A stretch of 64,000 bases of DNA from Zhengitettix transpicula. Taxonomy: Eukaryota; Arthropoda; Insecta; Orthoptera; Tetrigidae. The notes under the pieces are model-generated. The model searched no databases. It was not told the DNA's origin and saw only the letters and a program-made list of their open reading frames with translations. The stretch is taken from positions 165,304,032-165,368,031 of the forward strand of contig CM073591.1 of NCBI GenBank assembly GCA_037074705.1. Direction: 5' to 3'. A program made the position numbers and the translations under genes. The first letter of the stretch is position 1. The number at the start of each line of letters is the position of its first letter. Shown here piece by piece: positions 49,182-59,400 of the stretch.

Positions 49182-52100
49182 GAGAAATTTGTTGTCTGAA
49201 AAAGAAACAGCGTGGAAGATATTAACTTAATCAAAAATGAACACTTCACTTCGGATTGAATATTTAAATAGTATTATCAGCTTTCAATATTAATTTGATG
49301 TTTTGCGGGAAAACTCTTCTTCCTTAGTTTTTAATTAGGATAAATTTATTTTCTTGAAGAGGACTTTCCCCAAACACTCCTGCAGGTAAATTATTCCATT
49401 TCTCGTATTTAGGAATTAAAATTTCCCAGAATCTGATTTTTGTTTCCTACGTTTTATTTTGATTTGGTGGTCTCATCTTCCTATATAACAGGGCTTTTGC
49501 AGCTAATATCAATCTGTGGCTAATACTCGGCATAAGCTTTAAATAGCAAATTCAGACTTGCTCCCTCCCTCCTTTGCGATAACAACTCCTATCGTAATTG
49601 TTCCAGTTATGGGTTCCGATGAACATTCCCTGCTCTTAAAGATTTATCTGCCCTTTTCTGAAGTTTCACCAACGATTCTATTTGTTTTTGTTTTGTTCGA
49701 TTGGGATAGATACAAGTCGCCCTATTCCAAAATTTGTCGTACTATATATGCCAACTGTTTAGAATTTGAGCTCATAAATTCCTCATAATGAAATGCTTTC
49801 GGGTCGTAAAATTAAACTGCTCGGCCCACCCAAGACTTTTGTTCAAATATATTCCTAAATATTTACAGCACGCCATACTTGAAATTAGTTCCCCGCCCAA
49901 TCTATATTCCCTCTCATTTTTAACACTTGTTTGGTAAACAAGAAAATTTAGTACAAGTGCTTAAAATTTCCGATAAACCAGGAGTGAAAGAATCATACAA
50001 ATTAAATAACATTTATTTTACTTTTTATTGGATTTTCTGGTAGAAAGATTTTTAATTTTTTCTCGAAGATTTTGTAGATTTCATATGAATGAAAAATGTT
50101 GATTTTCGATTCATCACTAAACAAAATTTAAGTGATTGATTTTACATTTTTCTGCTTCAAATCGCTTTAATTATATTTCTTTTTTATGACATGTTTCTTT
50201 TAGTCCTGTAATTTCAAAATTACATTAATCTGACTTAATTTTAAATATATGCAAAAAGTACCAGACTATTAGTCAGAAAATTTATTTTAAAATGTAAAAC
50301 ACAATTCAACAATTTTATGATAAATTATCTTTCTAATAAGCTGGTGTTATTCACGTGAAATAAATTTCGCTTAGGAGCTCTACGAATAACCACAGGATTT
50401 ATATTTCTTCTTAGCATCGAACTCAGTTCTATCTCTGAATTATGTGCACTAATTTACGGGGTTTCTTTCACTTTCCTTACTAAAAACCGTTGTCATAGCC
50501 ACTAAGCAGTTTTCCGTTCAAATTTCTTACTTAGTTTTCAATTCTTTTTTCGCTCACACTTTTTTATGACACTTTGGACCGTCACATGACTACTGATTAG
50601 GTCTATAACGTTTCCTGTTTAACCGAAATTTTTATTTTATTGCCAATTTTGAATCTTAATTTTAAGCTACCCATTTTAACATATAGTACGACAGTATTAT
50701 ATTGAAATAAAACATTTAACTGAAAATAAATAAACGATGAACGTCTTTGGATGTGAATTCAGCAGCAATTATTAATATTTGAATGAGCGTATGAATGCGA
50801 AGGTCTCATCAGTTTGCTGTTTTGTTTTGATACTGGGATCATTATTCTAATAATTCCTTTCAATAAATCAAATGTTATCGCTATTCAGCAATCAACACAC
50901 CCCGCCAAATATTTTTTATATATATGAAGTGTCTATACAAAGAGAGAGGAGAGAGCTTTTGTACTTGTCCTTTCTGACCATTGTTACTTTTGTTTGCTTT
51001 ATTCACTATAATAGGGTTCAGCTTTTCCTTTTCTTTGTGGACATTTTAGCTAGAATCAAAGATTCTGTATCTGTGACTTCTTAAATTATATAAAATCTCA
51101 GGCCGAATGTTTTTACTTTAATCTTCGTAATCGCTGGTTTGCAGTTTCCTATATTCTGTCCTCCTTGGGAAAAAATTAATTTCACATGTAACGAAAGAAT
51201 ATTGTTCTGTTTTGACACTTCTTGAAAAATGTCGATAGATTCGGTTAGTGGGGAAACAATTATAGAAGCAGGCAAGGTTGTGGTTGAGTATGCACCAAAG
51301 ATGCACCGACGAAGTGCGGACAAGAGGCAAGTTTTTTTGTCTTGTATTATTTAGTAGACAGCTACAATTAAAATAGTGAATGAGTAAAAGACCAGTTTTT
51401 ATAAGAAATTGAAGCAGTTATTCCTATACCGTAAGTATCCAGGCTTCACGTACTATGGGTATCAACTTTCCGTACAATTGCAATGAATGAGTTGTTTAAA
51501 TAAAGTTGTTCGTGCTAATACTTAAATTTGCAAATTAGAAACATCCAATCATTCTAGCATTCGCAAAAACGTCAACATAAAACTAACTTCTATATGTCCA
51601 TAGTAAATGGTTTACTGCGAGCCGTAACTTCTTTTCTATTAACATTCGTTATTTACCGCATTCGGTGTTGAGGAGCAGAAGAATTCGTTGTTAATACTTC
51701 ATTGTTTTACTTTTTCATTGACATAAGAGTATTTATATGATTATATTTCAAGATGCGGTCCGTAGCAGTGCAGATTACTAATTTTATATGAGCAGAAATC
51801 CTATAAGTGATAAAAGTTTCCTGTCCCGTTAGGAAAATATCTGGAAATGATTTTTTTAAACTATTTAATGGACAAGAATAATTGCTAAAGAGGAGTTTAA
51901 TAGCAGCACTGACGTCATACCCCCTCCCCAGCAAGCCATTAATAATAGCATTTACAATTAAAAATTGTTTATTTTCAAAATAAATAATAAACTAAGAAAT
52001 TTTTTTATCTGTATTGAATATATGCCTCCATTTTTCGTATTTTTTTATTCCAATATTTATTTGGTCCCGTATGACATTAGGGGTTTAGAGGGGGTATGGA

Positions 52101-52581
52101 GTAGAGGTGCTGCTACCAAACTAAGTGTTCAGGTATTTAAAAATAAATGGAAAGAAAGGTAAACTCCCAAAACTGTGGAATCCCGTAATTAGACGGCATT
52201 TCACTACTATAGACTACTGCTTTTATAATCGGCACTATTTGTTCTAAAGATATTCACATATTCAGGATCCCAGGTAACGCCCTTGTGTGCTTATTTACAT
52301 GTCTATTTTTCCTGAGATATCCACTGCATTTACATCTTATAATTCATTATTAATTTTATCATTCCAAATTATTATTTCAATAATCTGGGTTTTTTATTTT
52401 TTTTCAATCAGAGATTAAATAAAACTCTAGGTTGAACGGCGAAGCGTGTGGTGCATTCCAAGACTAAGAATACACTCCTGTCTCGTAATGGAGCACGCAA
52501 AATTTTCGTGAATTGACACACACGAAAACTGTTTAGAGGGAAAGTTTTTCTCCGTTCAAAACCGTGTGCTGTAATAAACAA

Positions 52582-52582
<1 letters not shown>
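49179..52582. other. Non-coding AT-rich DNA
   Basis: No supported gene or element. Confidence 0.4.

Positions 52583-52635
<53 letters not shown>
52583..52635. repeat. (TA)n tract, left flank of copy D
   Basis: About 50 bases of TA, followed by TTGTAATGATC. Confidence 0.95.
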
Positions 52636-52638
<3 letters not shown>

Positions 52639-53573
52639 AATGATCAAAATAATAGGCGATTAAATTAAAATAAAAAAATGATCAAAAATAAATAAATAAA
52701 ATAATTTATTATTTATTCATTTGTGGCTTCCAAAAATTAAAAACAATTACAAGCAAATTAAGATCTCTTCTATCAGGGTCTCCACTAGGTTTGATAATCA
52801 GAAAAGTGATTTAATAAACTGATTAACAATTCAGTTTAAAATTTACCTAAAAACAATATTTCAATAAAATGAAAGAAAGCTAAATGTACAGAAATTAAAT
52901 TTGAATGAAATGAAAAGTGAACGAAAGGAAAATGAACGAAATCTGACTACCCTTTTAGTTATTGTTTACAAATATTATTATCAAAGTTTTGGTTACTCAC
53001 ATAATGTTCGAATGGTTCCAGCTTTCTTTTGTAGCTTCAACACTACACTTTAAAATGCAAAATTTTACACTGATTCTAATTTCCTCACAGATTTTACACA
53101 TACGCTGTCGAAATGCACGTACTCAGTTCTCAGGAACCTCGGATGATCCTCTCCTAATGGGTCAGCTATCGGATGTTGGTTTCCCTAAATGCAAAATTGA
53201 TCAATTTTTATAATGAAGCAACCTTTGCTTCACCGTTGGCTAGTTGTTAGAAAATCTCTCTATCCAACTATCTGCTTGCTTACAGAAACTCACGATTTGC
53301 AGATTTTAGACTTTTACTGTTTTATTTATCTATTTGGATCGTACTGCTATGTATCTCGGTGAAGATTTGTTTTTATGTCTCTCCTCTCGTGGCTGACCGT
53401 AGACTGCAGACTAACTTTACTTTTGCGCGCACAATCGCCATTTCGGCTCTTCAACAAAGCAACAGAGCTCAGCGCTATTGTCGCTTTGGTCGCTCAATAC
53501 CGCTACAATTCATTTATCAAAACAATTCAAATTATCCCTAATCAATTTAATGGTCTAATTAACTATTGCTACA
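52636..53573. mobile_element. (TA)n-bounded LTR-like element, copy D
   Basis: Starts TGTAATGATCAAAATAATAG and ends ATTGCTACA, then ATATAT. A segment tcagggtctccactaggttt-gataat near 52776 matches copy C near 48184, in the same orientation and at a similar distance from the left end. About 0.94 kb, no coding capacity. Confidence 0.55.
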
Positions 53574-53621
53574 ATATATATATATATATATATATCGGTC
53601 TGTGTGTGTGTGTGTGTGTGT
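53574..53621. repeat. Compound (TA)n / (GT)n microsatellite
   Basis: A TA tract right after the copy D end is separated by cggtc from a GT tract (about 53601-53621). Confidence 0.95.
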
Positions 53622-53864
53622 ATTTGTATGTCCCTTATGCGTTCATATGCCATTCATTCGATAACGGTGAAACTTTGGTGAGGTGTACGAATGTCTACGA
53701 AGGTTTCTATCGGCCTTTCGAAGCGTTAGGCAACTCTCCCGGAGTGAACGGGGGTGAAATTTTAAAACTATACGAAAACGGCCGATAATAGCGCCGAATT
53801 ATTAGTTTTCGGGTTCGATGTGATGAAAAGTTTCCCTCCAGATGTTTTTAATGTATAATTCAAC

Positions 53865-54040
53865 TCCTTACAGCATGGGAAGGCAGCACCACTGAGTGGT
53901 GAATGGGCGTTGCACAAAAATAACGCAAAACAACCGAGATTGCTGTCAGTTCAGGTTTATAAAAGTCAATGACTTTAATTCTACCATTTACCATATGGTT
54001 AAGATGTAGTTCAGCCCCAGGGAGTTGGGGTGGAATGAGG
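53865..54040 (+). repeat. Dispersed repeat family G, copy 2
   Basis: Contains gcatgggaaggcagcacc, a ccactgagtgg hairpin, aaaaataacgcaaaacaacc, gagattg and tttaattct, in the same order as copy 1 at 20255-20400. Confidence 0.6.
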
Positions 54041-54264
54041 TGAAACAATCTCTCCGTAAAATCTTAAACGCATAGAGTAATTTCTACTTACGATCCAAGA
54101 GAAAACACTGAGGGGTTAAGACACACCGACCGCATCTTACGGGAGGGTGAATGGAGAGTATTTAAATAACATTCGTAAACGGTCATCATTGAATATTCAG
54201 ATCCTGAATATGTGAAACGTTTTCGGAGTCGCTGATTTCACATGTTATTCAAGAAATTTTAAGT

Positions 54265-54450
54265 ATCTAAATTCAACTCCAAAAGACAAGGGAAAGAAGC
54301 ACCCGTACAGGTACTGGTGGAAGGGTTTTACATAATAAATGAAAAAAAGACCGAGATTGGTATCGATTACGGGGTTACAGCAGTCGGTGAGTTTAATTCT
54401 CCATGGTGGTTAAGAAAAAAAATTTTGGCCCTCGGCGAGAAGGTGGATGT
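54265..54450 (+). repeat. Dispersed repeat family G, copy 3
   Basis: Shares attcaactcc, aagcacccgtacaggt, accgagattggtatcg and gtttaattct with the other copies. It lies about 400 bases to the right of copy 2 in the same orientation, so the pair may be a local duplication. Confidence 0.6.
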
Positions 54451-54844
54451 GGTTGAAAACTGCTGACCAAATCAAGAAACGAAACTATTATTTGCACTAA
54501 AATGAAAGGGTTCCTGGTCCGGTCGATATTTTCCATCCTTATACTTTAATTCTGTGTATGAGCCAAGTTAGTTTGTTGCAGGATGAGAATAAGTTAGAGG
54601 AGTTGGTGAGAAGTGAGTGCGTGATCAGAGTTTGTGTTATTCACGGACAGTTCAAGTAAGGAGCTTTTTTTAATTCAGTAAACTTAACAATCTAATGATT
54701 TTACTGTTGTGATAGGAGGATAATACTATATATATATAGTATAATATAAAATGAATATATATACATATATATATATATCTTGTGGAGCCATTTTGTTTCT
54801 CCTCCTGTACTTTTTTTTATTTGATATTAATTAAGTCTCTCGGC

Positions 54845-54935
54845 CTCTTTATTTTTATACCACACAACGTTTCTGGGATCCTTGTTCCTTTCGTCAGGTG
54901 CGAAGAAGAACCTAGAGCGACACAACTGCACCTGG
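54845..54935 (-). repeat. Penelope-type repeat end with hammerhead-like motif (copy 2)
   Basis: The minus strand reads CTGACGA (54891-54897), 17 bases, then GAAAC (54869-54873) and GTTGTGTGGTATAAAA. It is the better-kept partner of 12047-12140. Outer arms AGGTGC (minus, from 54933) and GCACCT can form a 6-bp stem around a loop of about 27 bases. Inside the 17-base interval only GGA/TCC pairs. It abuts the LINE fragment at 54930-55690, whose similarity stops where this repeat starts. Confidence 0.5.
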
Positions 54936-55690
54936 GATGCGGGAATTTGAGAAGTACCAGGGACAATTTGTTATATAACGAAGAATTTTATTGTGGGATG
55001 TTGGTGTGTGTTTTGGCTGCGGAACCCCAAATGTTACAGCCGTTCTTCCATAATGGAGAAATAAGGGATATATAAACTAATTTTTTCATTGAAAGGGATA
55101 AAGGAGAATTAGAATTAATTCATGGTTTTAGTCTTTTAAAGGGGTGATTGATTATTTTTTTAATGTGACTGGTGCGTTGAAACCTTGTTAGTTTTGAATC
55201 GAGTATTAGTCCAAGGTTTTTATGGTTATGTTTCTTTGAAATGGGTGTGTTTTTAATATAGATATTGTTAGTTTTTTTTAGGGACAAAGGAACAGTGATG
55301 GATTTGTTGGGGTTTATGGTTATTTTCCAATTATTTGCCCCGAATGGCTACATGGTATATGGCAGTTTGCAGTTGTATTGTAGCCGATTCGTAGTCATGG
55401 CAAAGTATGGCTATATCGTTGGCTAATATGACAGTATATATATGGTTGTTTGGGTATAGATAGAATATAGGAATGGGCCAAGGCAGTTTGAGGGACCCCT
55501 GAGTGTATAGAAATTGTTTTGATATTGACAAGGTAAGATAGTTGGATAGGAGGATAAAGTGGATCTGTGAGGTTTTAATTTGAGGAGTAGTGAGGAATGC
55601 TGAACCTTGTCGAATGCGAATCCAGAATCAGTCTGTCACGGAGTTCGAGGAATAGGTTGGTAAAGATGGTAATTCGCGGAGAGAGTTATT
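54930..55690 (-). mobile_element. Jockey-like LINE fragment, reverse transcriptase (decayed)
   Basis: The minus strand shows AFDKVQHSSLLLKL near 55610, then after a gap QGSLKLPWPI and VILANDIAILCHDY near 55400-55430. The last is the catalytic box, with the first Asp of the FADD pair replaced. Next are LGLILDSKL near 55210, LVYISLISPLWKNGC near 55060 and, in another frame, ILRYITNCPWYFSNS near 54960. Frameshifts and the altered catalytic box make it inactive. It is a separate copy from those at 8 kb and 40 kb. Confidence 0.8.
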
Positions 55691-56361
55691 AAAGGTTAAA
55701 GGTTAAAAAAAGTTGGAAGATTGAGTCAGAGTGAGCATAATTTTGAAGGATCGATGGAAGCAAATGCAAACAGAAGGAAATTTTGGAGACCCCCGGTCAC
55801 CATTCTTGAAAGGACAATATGACTGCAGTTTCTCTTTCCTCCATCGGAATTCCCCATTTCTTTTTATATATATAAAACTTTTGAGTATTTTGAACTATCC
55901 TTTCTCAACAATTTCATCGTTTTGTAGTTTTTCTTGTCGATTCTCTGCCTCTTCTTTGTTGATTTTTTTGTCGTTGTTTCCTTTCGTTGTTCTTATGACT
56001 CAGGCAATGGAATATTTTAATATCATTTCCAATAATGCGTTGTGTTTATCAAATGTAAAGTGAAGAACATGTTTCTGAACGACATGTCAATTTAGTAAGG
56101 AAGATGTTTCCTGGAGTGATGATTCTGATATAAAATTTTGCTGCCTTACGATTTTTATTTCAAAGTTCGCTGCAGATCAATTTAAAATTTTTCATCATAT
56201 GGTTAGACATTTCTTTTTTTAAAAAAAAAAATAGAACCTCGTACTTTCAAAGACTGGTTTTAACATTCATTTTAAGTTTAATTTGTATTTTAAATGCCCA
56301 TGTAAGCAAACCAATAAAATCTTTGTTTCTTTGAACTGACCAAAAATATTTTTATTTGCAG
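55691..56361. other. Non-coding DNA upstream of the first recognised NT5C2 exon
   Basis: It ends in a polypyrimidine-like tttttatttgcag acceptor at 56361. No in-frame upstream NT5C2 exon was found here; the 110-codon ORF at 55731-56063 has no matching domain. Confidence 0.5.
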
Positions 56362-56435
56362 AATATTCGTTAATAGAAGCCTTCACTTGGAAAACATTAA
56401 ATTCTATGGATTTGATATGGACTACACTTTAGCGG
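56362..56435 (+). CDS. NT5C2: NT5C2 exon: motif I exon
   Basis: Acceptor ttatttgcag, donor gcgg|gtgag. It takes one base to finish the preceding codon, then encodes [20 protein letters not shown] followed by YTLA, and leaves one base. HAD motif I Asp-x-Asp is intact. In the family, a Lys-Tyr-Arg-Arg-type segment precedes this exon, and it was not located in the window. Confidence 0.95.
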
Positions 56436-59400
56436 GTGAGTTAATTTTCTACAATTTGTTCTTGTTATTACTTTAGCTATGTGTTTGCACAGTTTAATAT
56501 CTAAATTAGGATAAATATAGATGAGAGCATTATTTTTCCTGTATCTGGTAAAAATCTAAAAGCAAGTAAACTATTAAAAATCCTAAGAAACATCGAATAA
56601 TTGAAAAATTTCCAATGAAAATGGCATAAAGAATACTGTGTCCTTTCAATCGTCAGGTTTATCTTAATATTATTACAGTCTCACACATATCCAATTCAAA
56701 TAGAAAAAACTGAAGTGCTTATTTGCTGTCGTGGTATTTTGTATACATTAAACCTGTAGCGTAAATTGCTGGGAGAAAATAAACAGAACAATTTTCTTGC
56801 GTCTTACCTTGGAATTACAGTGACGCCTACGGACTACAGGAAGTCACTATTAACGAGGACACTCCCAGCACTCAAGACGGTTCGTTGCATAGAATTAAAA
56901 CCCTTCCCTATAAAGACAATTGTGATTAGTTTAACGTCGATTCGACTTTATAAGAACAGAATTTATTCGAAACTAGTTTTTAGAAGTGAACAGCAAATTA
57001 CTTAAAAATTGCCTATACAAATTTTTCGATTCGCTCACGCATTGCATGCAATATATTTACAAATTACAACCACGATTCTCCAAATGTTCCATTCGTTGCT
57101 GCAAACTATTTGATGAGCTCATGGATGGACTAAATATAGTCGTGTTGAATCAGTGTTGGTGCGTTTCTTAGTCCATTAATATATAAAATCACAAAATTGT
57201 CACTGAGATAAATTTCGTATTTCGCGCCATACTCAATGGACTTTTAACAGAGTTGTTCATTTTCACAAGGAGCTTTGTTGCATTCAGCACAATGGCATTC
57301 TGCAAAACTCATTGAAACCATCTGATTTATACTACACTGCTTTAAATGCTTCCATAATTTCGTTGACGTACTCGATAGTCGATTCGCCATCATACTCGGG
57401 TAGGATTAATTCCACTGGCGGCTGGTGCAAGTGCTCATGTGCTATAGCGCATAAAATAATTTAGTGACAATTATTTTTTCTTTATTTTAAGACCGTTCAT
57501 ATTAATTGCGTTTTAACAGTTCTGCCCCAATATGGAAGACTTTAAACTGCCGACCTTGCGTCACACACTCTACCGATAAATAGTCAGCTGGCCATGTGAG
57601 TGCTCTTAGCTTCTGAACACATGATCTGGCGCTTTAGTGACAACTGCGTGTGCGCAGAATACCTTTTTACCACACCACGCAACCCGTAAAACTCGACAAA
57701 CTGCCTCATTTTTGTGCTATAAATCTGAGAGCACTCCAGAGTCGTGCCGTTGCAACGAGAGAGGCGGCCGCGTCAGACGGCATAAGCAACGAAATCGAAA
57801 TAAATTTTAGTTATTCAGTAATTATAAATCCTATTTTAAAATAGTTTATTTTTGCAAAACAAAAATAATATTACTACATTTTTGTTAAAAAGAAAACATA
57901 AACAGGAGAATCATAGTGCGAAAAAAATACTGCACCACCCTGCGTGCAACACTATTTTGAGGCTTGTTCCGAAAATAAACTTTATTTAAAATATGTACCG
58001 TGGAAAAGTACTTTCGGGTTAAGAAATGCTTAACTATTCCTCATTTAAAAATATGACACTACTGGAAATTATGTAGACAGAATTAGAAATGTAGCATATT
58101 ACATGTGGGGTTAGAGTATTGGTAACACTATCTATCACTGATTAAGTATTATTATTTTACATAGTTATCCTCGTAAAAATTGTTGCTTGGAGACCATTCT
58201 CTTAATTGTTCTATTAATTTTACAAACCGTGTGGTTACTCGATAAACAGCTCTCGGTATTCACTCGGGTGTAGCATATTTAAACGCGACATTTCGACGAC
58301 TAAAATCTCTGTCGTCATCTTCTAGGCAAAATGTACGGAACCATTACTTTTTTTTTTTTTTTTTTTTTTTAGGGCAACAGGCTACATGAGGGTGATCCAC
58401 TATGGGCAACTCCCCTTTAATAGCATAGGAAGGGACTTGAAAGGGGGGGATGCGGAAGGGTAGTGGAAGGTAGCCAAGGGTTAACTAGGGCCCCCGGGCT
58501 ATGGTTTAAGGATCCTACCCGGCATTCGCCTAAAGAAATGCAGGGAAAACCCTAGAAAAACCTGCATCGGGTAGGTCGGGCATTTGGTACTTCTCCCACG
58601 CCCTTCCGATGACGGGAGAGGAGTTTGCTGTGGGGACGCAGCTTACCCCTCGCCATGCCTTGGCCTGTTTAGGAGGCAGCTGGCCGACTATTCCAATAGG
58701 AATAGCGGACAACTCTTGCCGTATGCCCAAGGTCTGCGACCCCGGAACATACACCTCTCAAAACAGACCAAGGTGCCTCGGCATGTGGGAACCTTAGTTC
58801 AAAAAAACCAGAGAGATGTGAGAGCATCCCCAAAGGTAGCCCCCGCCAGAGCTCTCTGGGAAGGTTCACCTGCGAGAAATCCTCTCGCAGGCTTCTTCCC
58901 CCGGAACCATTACTTTTTTTTTTTTTTTTTTTTTTTAGGGCAATAGGCTACATGAGGGTAATCCACTTAGGGCAACTCCCCTTTAATAGCATAGGAAGGG
59001 ATTTGAAAGGGGGGATGCGGAAGGGTAGAGGAAGGTAGCCAAGGGTTAACTAGGGCCCCCGGGCTATATTTTAAGGATCCTACCCGGCATTCGCCTAAAG
59101 GAATGCAGGGAAAACCTTAGAAAAACCTGCATCGGGTAGGTCGGGCATTTGGTACTTGTCCCACGCCCTTCCGATAGCGGGAGAGGAGTTTGCTGTGGGG
59201 ACGCAGCTTACCCCTCGCCATGCCTTGACCTGTTTAGGAGGCAGCTGGCCGACTATTCCAATAGGAATAGCGGACAACTCTTGCCGTATGCCCAAGGTCT
59301 GCGACCCCGGAACATACACCTCTCAAAACAGACCGAGGTGCCTCGGCATGTGGGAACCTTAGTTCAAAAAAACCAGAGAGATGTGAGAGCATCCCCAAAG

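Noticed and set aside
53640..53790. Segment gataacggtgaaactttggt... resembling phrases at 45278-45345 (cgatttcgatgaaacttt)
   Set aside because: The similarity is short and of a kind common in arthropod repeats. Not enough to define a family here.
56766..57005. 79-codon ORF inside the first visible NT5C2 intron
   Set aside because: No match to NT5C2 or another recognised family. It resembles retroelement sequence only vaguely.
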